Source: Mycobacterium sp. Root135 (lineage in GTDB: Bacteria > Actinomycetota > Actinomycetes > Mycobacteriales > Mycobacteriaceae). Taken from it: DNA of 64,000 bases. Where the stretch lies: contig NZ_LMEZ01000009.1 of assembly GCF_001426545.1 (NCBI RefSeq), positions 434,001 through 498,000 on the forward strand. Reading direction: 5' to 3'. The translations under genes and the position numbers were made by a program. Every line of letters begins with the position of its first letter. Position 1 is the stretch's first letter. Below are positions 33,570-41,290 of this stretch, piece after piece. A model generated the notes under the pieces. It made no database searches. It worked only from the letters and a program-made list of their open reading frames with translations, and was not told the origin of the DNA.

Positions 33570-34532
33570 ATGGGTGTCTTCCAACAGTTCGCCCGCCCCG
33601 CGATCTTGGCCGCCGCCAGGTCCGACGGGCTCCGCCGCACCGCCGAGCGGATGCCCGTGACCCGGCGCGTGGTGCACCGCTTCGTCCCTGGTGAGACCGT
33701 CGAGCATGCGCTGACGTCGGTTGCGGAACTGCGTGATTCGCGCCGCTTGGTCTCGATCGACTACCTCGGTGAGGACGTCACCGACGCCGACGCGGCCGAC
33801 GCCACCGTCCGGGCCTACTCCGAACTGTTGGACGCCCTCGGTCAGCGCGACGAGGTGGCCGACGGGCCGCGGCCGCTGGAGGTCTCGCTGAAACTGTCGG
33901 CGCTGGGGCAGGCGCTGCCCCGCGACGGCGAGAAGATCGCCCTCGAGAACGCCCACCTCATCTGTACCAAGGCGCGCGACGCGGGCATCTGGGTGACAGT
34001 CGACGCCGAGGACCACGCGACCACCGATTCGACGTTGTCGATCGTGCGTGATCTGCGTGGCGACTTCCCTTGGTTGGCAACGGTTTTGCAAGCCTATCTG
34101 AAGCGAACCGAGGGTGACTGCAAGGACTTCGCCGCCGCCGGCGCGCGAATTCGGCTCTGCAAGGGCGCGTACGACGAACCCGCATCGGTGGCCTACCGCG
34201 ACGCCGAGGCGGTCACCGACTCCTATCTGCGATGCCTGCGCGTGCTGATGGCGGGGGACGGCTATCCGATGGTGGCATCGCACGACCCCGCGATCGTCGA
34301 TGCCGTGCCCGCCATGGCGCGCGAATTCGGCAGAGGGGTAGACGACTTCGAGTACCAGATGCTCTACGGCATTCGCGACGGCGAGCAGCGACGGCTCGCC
34401 GAGGAGGGCAACCACGTCCGGGTGTACGTCCCGTTCGGCACGCAGTGGTACGGCTATTTCGTCCGCCGCATCGCCGAGCGGCCAGCCAACCTGACGTTCT
34501 TCCTACGGGCGCTTGCCGAGCGGCGGCGCTGA
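33570..34532 (+). CDS. pruB: PruB, monofunctional proline dehydrogenase
   Basis: A 320-residue FAD-dependent proline dehydrogenase (PRODH TIM barrel) that oxidises proline to P5C and passes electrons to the respiratory chain. VSLKLSALGQALP, GIWVTVDAEDHATTDSTL, ARIRLCKGAYDEPASVAYRD and YQMLYGIRDGEQRRLAEEG are the family motifs, and the C-terminal RRIAERPAN binds substrate. It lies 3 bp after pruA and is cotranscribed with it. The two enzymes act in sequence and likely channel the toxic P5C intermediate. Confidence 0.95.
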   Translation: MGVFQQFARPAILAAARSDGLRRTAERMPVTRRVVHRFVPGETVEHALTSVAELRDSRRLVSIDYLGEDVTDADAADATVRAYSELLDALGQRDEVADGPRPLEVSLKLSALGQALPRDGEKIALENAHLICTKARDAGIWVTVDAEDHATTDSTLSIVRDLRGDFPWLATVLQAYLKRTEGDCKDFAAAGARIRLCKGAYDEPASVAYRDAEAVTDSYLRCLRVLMAGDGYPMVASHDPAIVDAVPAMAREFGRGVDDFEYQMLYGIRDGEQRRLAEEGNHVRVYVPFGTQWYGYFVRRIAERPANLTFFLRALAERRR

Positions 34533-34534
34533 CC

Positions 34535-35383
34535 TCAGCACTGCTCGTACGCGTAACCCTCACGTCCCGGTGCGACGAGGTCGCGGTCCCGCAGGATCGT
34601 CAGCGGCGCCCGGTCCGGTGAACTGCACACGTCGCGGAACGGCATGGGCAGGTCGTCGGTGTACTCGATCTGCAAGACGTGCTCCCCGTACACCTTTCGG
34701 TACCGATCGCATTCGTGGTACGTCGCGCACTCCTCGGTGACGGCGAAGTCGAAACCAACGTCGTGGCGGCCCATTTCGGTCCATTCGGCGGCGTTCTTCT
34801 GACCGATCGCCAACCCGCGGCCGTGGGCGATGCCCGCGAAGGAACGCGCCAGCTCGATCGCGCCGGCCCGGTCGACACTGGAGAACCGGGTGAACGTGTC
34901 GAAGTTGTCGACCTCGACGGCGTCGAAACCCTTGTCCGCGCAGCCGGACAGCAGCGGTCCCAGCGCGTCGACGATCAGCGCGCGCTGTGGTGCGGTCGAC
35001 GGGTCGAGCACGTACTCGTCGGGCCAGTCGGGGTCGGTGACGGGTTCGCCGTCGGCGTCGCGCAGCAGAGCCGAGCCGTAGTCGCGGAGCCAGCGGTCAC
35101 CGTCACCGGGCTGGGTCTGAAACCCGTTCACGTAGCAGACGTTGTAGGCCCCGGGCATCGGCGCGGCGGTGGCGTCGCGAGCGACGACGGCCAACCCGGC
35201 AATGTCGGCGGCGCCTCCCAGCTGATAGTCGAAGGACCCCGAGACGGGTGGCAGGCGCACCTGGGCGGGCTGGGCGGACGAGGTAGGCGGGACGACCGGG
35301 GCGGCCGGGGTGGGCGGGTTGGGCGCCGAACAGCCCGACAGCACGGCCACCGCGAGCAGCAATGCGGAAAGTCGGCCGCTCAC
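34535..35383 (-). CDS. Lipoprotein, endo-alpha-1,4-polygalactosaminidase (GH114-like)
   Basis: A 282-residue lipoprotein. The signal peptide ends in lipobox VLSGC, with C18 lipidated. After a Pro/Ala linker, the GH114 (DUF297-type) TIM barrel begins at SGSFDYQLGGAADI. Acidic active-site candidates lie in GFDAVEVDNFDTF and DFAVTEECATY. The family cleaves galactosaminogalactan-type polymers. Mycobacterial arabinogalactan carries galactosamine, so a cell-envelope substrate is possible but unproven. The GTG start overlaps the upstream NUDIX stop (GTGA). It is convergent with pruB, 2 bp apart. Confidence 0.82.
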   Translation of the reverse strand: MSGRLSALLLAVAVLSGCSAPNPPTPAAPVVPPTSSAQPAQVRLPPVSGSFDYQLGGAADIAGLAVVARDATAAPMPGAYNVCYVNGFQTQPGDGDRWLRDYGSALLRDADGEPVTDPDWPDEYVLDPSTAPQRALIVDALGPLLSGCADKGFDAVEVDNFDTFTRFSSVDRAGAIELARSFAGIAHGRGLAIGQKNAAEWTEMGRHDVGFDFAVTEECATYHECDRYRKVYGEHVLQIEYTDDLPMPFRDVCSSPDRAPLTILRDRDLVAPGREGYAYEQC

Positions 35384-35982
35384 CGGCGGTCGGCGAGCCG
35401 CAGCAGCATCCACGCCGCGATCGTCTGCGCGTCGGTGATGGTGCCGTCGACGATCATCTCGTCGATCCGGTCGCCGGTGAACCACTCGCTGTGCATGTCT
35501 TGTTCTTCCAGCTCGCGTTCGTGCTCGCCCTCGGTGATCCCGGTCGCGAGGAAGACCCAGCCCCGCTGGCTGCTCATCCCTGGCGCGACGTCGAGCTGGC
35601 CAAGCACCACCATCGACTCGGCGCGTAGCCCGGTCTCCTCCCGCAGTTCGTCGGCGGCGAGCTCGGCGGGTGGCGGCTGTTCGCCCTCCAACGTTCCCGG
35701 GGCGGTGCCCTGCGGGAACTCCCATCGGCGCAATCCGATGGGGTAGCGGAACTGTTCGACGAGCCGGTAGCGGTCGCCTGTTTGATCGCTCCCCACGTCC
35801 GCGTCTGCCTGATCGCTCCTCGCGTCCGCGGTGTCTCGGGCGATCACCAGGGCGTACGTCGGCTTGTCGACGACGCCGTAGATGCCGAGGGTGCCGTCGG
35901 GCCTTCGAATGTCGTCCTCGCGAATGATCATCCAGGCATTGCGATATACCTCACGCGAGCTGACGCGTTCAACGGGATCCAC
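35380..35982 (-). CDS. NUDIX hydrolase, ADP-ribose pyrophosphatase-like
   Basis: About 200 residues. The Nudix helix reads ELAADELREETGLRA, after RRWEFPQGTAPGTLEGEQP, which is the ADP-ribose pyrophosphatase layout. FVVDK-type N-terminal and MHSEWFTGDRIDEMI C-terminal parts complete the fold. It would hydrolyse ADP-ribose or similar nucleoside diphosphate sugars. The GTG at 35982 is favoured because homologues begin near ERVSSREVYRN; an in-frame GTG at 36003 is the alternative. A 9-residue tandem duplication (SDQADADVG / SDQ...) interrupts the domain around residues 50-67. Its stop overlaps the GH114 lipoprotein start. Confidence 0.82.
   Translation of the reverse strand: MDPVERVSSREVYRNAWMIIREDDIRRPDGTLGIYGVVDKPTYALVIARDTADARSDQADADVGSDQTGDRYRLVEQFRYPIGLRRWEFPQGTAPGTLEGEQPPPAELAADELREETGLRAESMVVLGQLDVAPGMSSQRGWVFLATGITEGEHERELEEQDMHSEWFTGDRIDEMIVDGTITDAQTIAAWMLLRLADRR
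35783..35836. repeat. 27-bp tandem duplication inside the NUDIX gene
   Basis: TGATCGCTCCCCACGTCCGC at 35783 recurs 27 bp later at 35810 as TGATCGCTCCTCGCGTCCGC. The first 21 bases of the two copies differ at two positions, and the ends diverge. It adds nine residues in frame to a surface loop. Confidence 0.75.
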
Positions 35983-36018
35983 CTGACCAGTATCGCCGCC
36001 CACGGTAGCGTCACGGTT

Positions 36019-37425
36019 GTGCTATTGGCCTCCCTCAATCCGTCGGCCGTGGCCGCCGGACACGATCTCGCCGACGCCGTCCGCATCGGCGGGGTGAGCC
36101 TGAGCCGCAGCGACCTCGTCGGCGCGGCGACCTCGGTTGCCGAACGCGTCGGAGGAGCGAGCAGGATCGCCGTGCTCGCCACGCCCACCGCCACCACGGT
36201 GCTCGCGATCGCCGGATGCCTCATCGCGGGTGTCCCCGTCGTGCCGGTGCCCGCCGACGTCGGCGAGGCCGAACGCAGGCACATCCTGAGCGACTCCGGT
36301 GCGCAGGCGTGGCTGGGGGAGCTGCCCGAGCAGACCGAGGGACTTCCGCACGTCCCGGTGCGCCTGCATGCGCGGTCGTGGCATCGCTACGCGGAGCCGT
36401 CCCCGGACGCCATCGCGATGGTGATGTACACCTCCGGCACCACCGGTCCGCCGAAGGGCGTGCTGATCAGTCGACGGGCGATCGCGACCGACATTGACGC
36501 GCTCGCCGCGGCGTGGGCTTGGACGCCCGACGACACCCTGGTTCACGGTCTGCCGCTGTTTCACGTGCACGGGCTGATCCTCGGCCTGCTGGGGGCGCTG
36601 CGCATCGGAAATCGTTTGGTGCACACCGGAAAGCCGTCGCCGGCCGCGTACGCGGAGGCCGCCGGGTCGCTGTACTTCGGCGTCCCGACGGTGTGGTCGC
36701 GGATTGCAGGCGACCTCGACGCGGCGCTGGCGCTGTCCTCGGCCCGGCTCCTGGTGTCGGGCAGCGCGCCGCTGCCCGTGCCCGTCTTCGACCGGCTGGT
36801 CCAGCTGACGGGACACCCGCCCGTCGAACGCTATGGCAGCACCGAATCGCTCATCACGCTGAGCACCCTCGCCGACGGCGAACGGCGGCCGGGCTGGGTG
36901 GGCCTGCCGGTGGCCGGCGTGCAGACCAGGCTGACGGGCGAAGACGGTGCCGAGGTACCCCACGACGGGGAATCCATTGGGCGCCTTGAGGTTCAGGGCC
37001 CCATGCTGTTCGACGGCTACCTGAACCTTCCAGAGGCCACCGCCGCGGCGCTCGGCGACGACGGTTGGTACCGCACGGGCGACGTCGCCGTGATCGACTC
37101 CGGCGGCATGCACCGCATTGTCGGGCGCGAGTCGGTGGACCTGATCAAGTCGGGCGGATATCGCGTGGGTGCGGGCGAGGTCGAGACGGCACTTCTCGGG
37201 CACGACGGAGTCGTCGAGGTCGCGGTGGTCGGAGTGCCCGACGACGACCTCGGCCAGCGGATCGTCGCATTCGTGGTGGGGTCGGCAGAGCCCCAGGCGT
37301 TGATCGACTTCGTCGCCGGACAACTCTCGGCGCACAAGCGCCCGCGCGAGGTGCGGATCGTCGATGCCCTGCCTCGCAACGCGATGGGCAAGGTCATGAA
37401 GAAGGAACTGACGCAAGGGGATTGA
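36019..37425 (+). CDS. fadD36: FadD36-like acyl-CoA synthetase
   Basis: A 468-residue AMP-dependent synthetase/ligase, short for the class, matching Rv1193 (FadD36). A3 motif MYTSGTTGPPKGVLISRRAI, A5 VERYGSTESL, A7 DGWYRTGDVA, and the C-terminal Lys in RNAMGKVMKKEL. It adenylates a carboxylic acid and transfers it to CoA; the acid is unknown. GTG 36019 gives the N-terminus LLASLNPSAVAAGHD seen in homologues; a longer in-frame ORF to 35782 overlaps the divergent NUDIX gene. A VOC gene follows 2 bp after the stop and is cotranscribed. Confidence 0.9.
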   Translation: MLLASLNPSAVAAGHDLADAVRIGGVSLSRSDLVGAATSVAERVGGASRIAVLATPTATTVLAIAGCLIAGVPVVPVPADVGEAERRHILSDSGAQAWLGELPEQTEGLPHVPVRLHARSWHRYAEPSPDAIAMVMYTSGTTGPPKGVLISRRAIATDIDALAAAWAWTPDDTLVHGLPLFHVHGLILGLLGALRIGNRLVHTGKPSPAAYAEAAGSLYFGVPTVWSRIAGDLDAALALSSARLLVSGSAPLPVPVFDRLVQLTGHPPVERYGSTESLITLSTLADGERRPGWVGLPVAGVQTRLTGEDGAEVPHDGESIGRLEVQGPMLFDGYLNLPEATAAALGDDGWYRTGDVAVIDSGGMHRIVGRESVDLIKSGGYRVGAGEVETALLGHDGVVEVAVVGVPDDDLGQRIVAFVVGSAEPQALIDFVAGQLSAHKRPREVRIVDALPRNAMGKVMKKELTQGD

Positions 37426-37427
37426 TC

Positions 37428-37772
37428 ATGGGTCTGAGGTTGTCGGAGGTGTGCATCGACGCTGCCGACGTGGAAACACTCGCGCGATGGTGGTCCGAGG
37501 TGCTCGGCTGGCCCGCCGAGACCGACGAGGACGGCGACGTCCTCCTGCGTTCGGCCACGGGTCCGGACTGGTTGTTCCTCGAGGTACCCGACCGCAAGGT
37601 GACGAAGAACCGCATCCACTTCGACCTGACCCCCGACGATCAGGCGGTCGAGGTGGACCGGTTGCTCGCCCTCGGCGCGCGCCGCGTCGACGTCGGTCAG
37701 GGCGACCAATCATGGGTCGTGCTGGCCGATCCGGAGGGCAACGAGTTCTGCGTGCTGTCGGGTAAGGGCTAA
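37428..37772 (+). CDS. VOC/glyoxalase-like protein
   Basis: A 114-residue single-domain vicinal-oxygen-chelate protein. Two beta-alpha-beta-beta-beta modules are recognisable: LSEVCIDAADVETLARWWSE and KNRIHFDLTPDD, ending WVVLADPEGNEFCVLSG, the typical VOC C-terminus with the Glu metal ligand. The metal site is incomplete by eye (first His missing), so it may bind a small molecule rather than catalyse. It lies 2 bp after fadD36 in the same operon. Specific function unknown. Confidence 0.85.
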   Translation: MGLRLSEVCIDAADVETLARWWSEVLGWPAETDEDGDVLLRSATGPDWLFLEVPDRKVTKNRIHFDLTPDDQAVEVDRLLALGARRVDVGQGDQSWVVLADPEGNEFCVLSGKG

Positions 37773-37834
37773 CGCGCGGCGGGTCCACAGCTTCTTCGAA
37801 ACCGATCCACAGATCGCGATGTCAGGATGGCCGC

Positions 37835-39085
37835 GTGCGTCGACTGTGGGGCTTGGTGGTCTGCGTCGCCGTGCTGGCCGGGTGTGCGTCGCCTGCTCCC
37901 GAACCACGCCCATCCGAAACTCCTCCAATGGGATGGAATTCGTGGAACTCCGGAATCCCGTTGACCGAGCGGGCCGTCGAGGAGACCGTCGACGCCATGG
38001 TGTCCTCGGGCATGCGCGACGCGGGCTACCGCTACGTCAACCTCGACGCGGGCTGGGCCGCACCCACCCGCGACGCGAACGGTGACCTTCGCGCCGACCC
38101 CGTCAGGTTTCCCCACGGCATCGCGGCGGTGGCCGCCTACGCGCACGACCGCGGCATGCTGCTCGGCATCTATCACAGTCCGTTCAACCAGGGGTGCGGC
38201 CAGGACCCGCGGATCGGCGGCGCCGGACACGAAGAAGCCGACGCGCGGACGTTCGCCGCGTGGGGCGTCGACTACCTGAAGTACGACTGGTGCCGGCTGG
38301 ACGCCGGCCACAGCGACCAGGTGAAGTACTTCGCCGCGATGCGAGATGCGTTGCGGGCCAGCGGTCGTCACATCCGCTACAGCATCAACCCCAACAGTTC
38401 GGGGGACACCGACGCGGGAACCGAGTACGACTGGTCCCACATCGCCGACGTCAGCCGCGACGCCATGGATCTGGTGCCCGCGTGGGGTGACAAGGAGTTG
38501 TGGGCCGCGGGGCTCGCGGGAGTCAGCCAGGCGTTCGCGGCCGCCGGCCCCAGTGCCCCGCACGACGGGCCAAGGCACGTCAACGATCCGGACATGCTGG
38601 TCGTCGGCATCGGCTGGTCGCAGTTCGTCCGCGGGCATCCCACCATGGCACTGGGGCCGCAACGGCCCGACCTGACCGATGTCGAACAGCGCGCGCACTT
38701 TTCGCTGTGGGCGATGCTGGCCGCGCCACTGCTGGCGGGCAACGACGTGCGGACGATGGACGAGGACACCCGGGAGATCCTGACCAACCGCGACGTCATC
38801 GCGGTCGACCAGGATCCGTTGGTGTTGCAGGGACTATCGCTACTGGCGGATCCGAGGATCATCGTCAAGCCACTGGCCGACGGTTCGGTGGCGGTGGCAC
38901 TGTTCAACTCCGACGCCGAACCCGTCGCCATTCACACCGACGCCCATGCCGTCGGCCTGTCGGGCAGCCAGTGCTTCACCGTCCGTGATCTGTGGCAGCA
39001 CGCCGACGTGACGACGAAGGGGGACGTGGCCGAAACCGTTCCGGCGCACGGCGTCGCGATGCTTCGGGTGTCGCGCTGCCGCTAG
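37835..39085 (+). CDS. Lipoprotein alpha-galactosidase-like enzyme (GH27)
   Basis: A 416-residue lipoprotein with lipobox VLAGC (C17). The catalytic barrel opens with PPMGWNSWNSG. The predicted nucleophile is D151 in GVDYLKYDWC, followed by NDPDMLVVG and the C-terminal beta-sandwich. GH27 enzymes hydrolyse alpha-galactosides or alpha-N-acetylgalactosaminides. Membrane anchoring suggests action on wall polysaccharide or imported sugars (inference). It is not part of the M. tuberculosis block, and with the GH114 lipoprotein 2.5 kb away it forms a galactose/galactosamine theme. It is convergent with dapD, 3 bp between stops. Confidence 0.88.
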   Translation: MRRLWGLVVCVAVLAGCASPAPEPRPSETPPMGWNSWNSGIPLTERAVEETVDAMVSSGMRDAGYRYVNLDAGWAAPTRDANGDLRADPVRFPHGIAAVAAYAHDRGMLLGIYHSPFNQGCGQDPRIGGAGHEEADARTFAAWGVDYLKYDWCRLDAGHSDQVKYFAAMRDALRASGRHIRYSINPNSSGDTDAGTEYDWSHIADVSRDAMDLVPAWGDKELWAAGLAGVSQAFAAAGPSAPHDGPRHVNDPDMLVVGIGWSQFVRGHPTMALGPQRPDLTDVEQRAHFSLWAMLAAPLLAGNDVRTMDEDTREILTNRDVIAVDQDPLVLQGLSLLADPRIIVKPLADGSVAVALFNSDAEPVAIHTDAHAVGLSGSQCFTVRDLWQHADVTTKGDVAETVPAHGVAMLRVSRCR

Positions 39086-39088
39086 GCG

Positions 39089-40039
39089 TCAGTTCTTGTG
39101 CAGGGCGTCGTTGAGGGTGATGCCGGTGCCGTCGCGCGAGACCACCTCGACCGCACCCGACAGCGAATTGCGCCGGAACAGAAGGTTGTTGGCACCCGAC
39201 AGTTCCTTGGCCTTCACGGTTTGACCGTCCGAGGTGGTCACCTTGGTGCCGCCCGTGACGTAGAGGCCCGCCTCGACGACGCAGTCGTCCCCGAGTGAAA
39301 TGCCGAGCCCGGAGTTGGCGCCAAGGAGGCAACTCTTGCCCACCGAGATGACTTCCTTGCCGCCGCCGGACAGCGTGCCCATGATCGACGCGCCGCCGCC
39401 GACGTCGGAGCCGTCGCCGACCACGACGCCCGCGGAGATCCGGCCCTCGACCATCGAGGTGCCGAGCGTGCCGGCGTTGAAGTTCACGAAGCCCTCGTGC
39501 ATGACCGTCGTCCCTGGCGCCAGGTGGGCGCCGAGGCGCACCCGGTCGGCGTCGGCGATCCGGACGCCGGTGGGCAACACGTAGTCGACCATCCTGGGGA
39601 ACTTGTCGACGCCGTACACGGTCACCGGTCCACGCCGGCGCAGCCGGGCGCGCGTCAGTTCGAACCCCTCGACCGCGCACGGGCCGTAGTTCGTCCACAC
39701 CACGTTGGCGAGGTGCCCGAAGATGCCGTCCATGTTGGCGCCGTGCGGCTGGATGAGGCGATGCGACAGCAGGTGCAGCCGGAGGTAGGCGTCGAACGCG
39801 TCGACCGGCTTGTCGTCCAGCGAGGCGATGGTGGTGCGCACGATGACCGTCTCGACGTCGCGTTCGTCGTCGCGCCCGGTCAGCGCGCCGAGCTCCTCGG
39901 TCACCTCCGCCACCGACAGCCGGTTGGTTCCCGTCGTCGCGTCGCCGTCCTCGCCGATCTCCGGCTCGGGGAACCACGTGTCGAGAATCGTCCCCTCGGC
40001 CGAGATGGTCGCCACGCCTACGCCTGATGCTGAAGTCAC
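39089..40039 (-). CDS. dapD: DapD, tetrahydrodipicolinate N-succinyltransferase
   Basis: A 316-residue trimeric left-handed beta-helix enzyme of the actinobacterial DapD type (317 residues in M. tuberculosis). It succinylates tetrahydrodipicolinate in DAP/lysine synthesis. VTVYGVDKFPRMVDYVLPTG, the hexapeptide-repeat region HEGFVNFNAGTLGTSMVEG and GDGSDVGGGASIMGTLSGGG are highly conserved. GTG 40039 was chosen because it yields the family N-terminus TSASGVGVATISAEG. It is divergent from dapE (71 bp between starts), so two steps of one pathway share a promoter region. Confidence 0.95.
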   Translation of the reverse strand: MTSASGVGVATISAEGTILDTWFPEPEIGEDGDATTGTNRLSVAEVTEELGALTGRDDERDVETVIVRTTIASLDDKPVDAFDAYLRLHLLSHRLIQPHGANMDGIFGHLANVVWTNYGPCAVEGFELTRARLRRRGPVTVYGVDKFPRMVDYVLPTGVRIADADRVRLGAHLAPGTTVMHEGFVNFNAGTLGTSMVEGRISAGVVVGDGSDVGGGASIMGTLSGGGKEVISVGKSCLLGANSGLGISLGDDCVVEAGLYVTGGTKVTTSDGQTVKAKELSGANNLLFRRNSLSGAVEVVSRDGTGITLNDALHKN

Positions 40040-40110
40040 GGTCCCAAAGGCTACTGGATTGTCATCCCCGGTCGCTTCGCTCCTGCCCGCCGGAACTAAC
40101 CTCGACGACT

Positions 40111-41178
40111 GTGGGCCTGGACTTACGTGCTGATCCAATCGACCTAACCGCTGCCCTGGTGGACATCCCCAGCGAGTCGCGGCACGAGCAGCGCATCGCC
40201 GACGAGGTCGAGGCCGCGCTGCGGGCCCAGGCACCCGGATACGAGGTGATCCGCAACGGCGACGCCGTGCTGGCCAGGACCAACCTCGGACGGCCGTCGC
40301 GGGTGCTGCTCGCCGGTCACCTCGACACCGTGCCCGCCGCCGACAACGTGCCCAGCCGCCGCGTCGGCGACGAGCTGTTCGGCTGCGGCACGTCGGACAT
40401 GAAGGCCGGCGACGCGGTCTTCCTGCACCTGGCCGCCACCATCGCCGAACCGACGCACGACATCACGTTGGTGATGTACGACTGCGAGGAGATCGAGTCC
40501 AGCGCCAACGGCCTCGGCCGCATCGAGCGCGAGCTGCCGGACTGGCTGCAGGCTGACGTCGCGATTCTCGGCGAGCCGTCCGGTGGCTTCATCGAGGCTG
40601 GTTGTCAGGGGACCGTCCGCCACGTCGTCCGTGCGACGGGCACCAGGGCACACTCGGCGCGATCGTGGTTGGGCGACAACGCCATTCACAAGCTGGGTGC
40701 CGTCCTCGACAGGCTGTCGTCCTACGAGGCGCGCAGCGTAGAGATCGACGGCTGCACGTACCGCGAGGGGCTGTCCGCGGTCCGCATCGACGGCGGCATC
40801 GCCGGCAACGTCATCCCCGACGCGGCGTCGGTCACGGTGAACTTCCGCTTCGCGCCCGACCGCAGCGTCGAGCAGGCCGACGCACACGTCCGCGAGGTGC
40901 TCGACGGACTCGACGTCGAGATCGAGCGCACCGACGCGGCTCCCGGGGCGCTTCCCGGTCTGACGAAGCCGGCCGCTGCCGCGCTGGTGCGGGCGGCCGG
41001 GGGGCAGGTGCGGGCCAAGTTCGGGTGGACCGACGTCGCCCGCTTCGCCGCGCTCGGCATACCGGCGGTCAACTACGGTCCCGGCGATCCCAACATGGCC
41101 CATCGGGTCGACGAGCGCGTGGACGTCACGCAGATCACCGCGGCCACCGCGATGCTGCGCCAATATTTGCTTGACTGA
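40111..41178 (+). CDS. dapE: DapE, succinyl-diaminopimelate desuccinylase
   Basis: A 355-residue M20-family dizinc hydrolase that removes succinate from N-succinyl-LL-DAP. Zn ligands are in AGHLDTVPA, FGCGTSDMKAGDA, YDCEEIES (with the catalytic Glu pair) and YGPGDPNMAHRVDERV. The dimerisation domain carries GTRAHSARSWLGDN. GTG 40111 is preceded by TAACCT with 8 nt between, consistent with a leaderless start. The stop TGA lies inside a TTGACT element that may be the -35 for the next gene. Confidence 0.95.
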   Translation: MGLDLRADPIDLTAALVDIPSESRHEQRIADEVEAALRAQAPGYEVIRNGDAVLARTNLGRPSRVLLAGHLDTVPAADNVPSRRVGDELFGCGTSDMKAGDAVFLHLAATIAEPTHDITLVMYDCEEIESSANGLGRIERELPDWLQADVAILGEPSGGFIEAGCQGTVRHVVRATGTRAHSARSWLGDNAIHKLGAVLDRLSSYEARSVEIDGCTYREGLSAVRIDGGIAGNVIPDAASVTVNFRFAPDRSVEQADAHVREVLDGLDVEIERTDAAPGALPGLTKPAAAALVRAAGGQVRAKFGWTDVARFAALGIPAVNYGPGDPNMAHRVDERVDVTQITAATAMLRQYLLD

Positions 41179-41272
41179 CGCCGCTAACATGGAACACATG
41201 CTGGGTGACGACCTCTCCGGATAGTTCGGGGCCACTTCTCCGTCGTCGTCGCGTGCCCACATGTCAGGGCAC
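41162..41272 (+). promoter_or_regulatory. Promoter and leader of the ABC-F gene (short ORF plus hairpin)
   Basis: An AT-rich patch CAATATTTGC (41161-41170) precedes TTGACT (41171-41176), and TAACAT at 41185-41190 is a good -10. An 8-codon ORF (41198-41224, MLGDDLSG; in-frame ATG also at 41189) begins 7 nt after TAACAT. It is followed by a hairpin GTGCCC (41253-41258)/GGGCAC (41267-41272) 18 nt before the ABC-F start. This is the layout of ribosome-mediated attenuation used by many antibiotic-resistance ABC-F genes. Confidence 0.45.
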
Positions 41273-41290
41273 CAGCAAGAAAGCTCTTTC

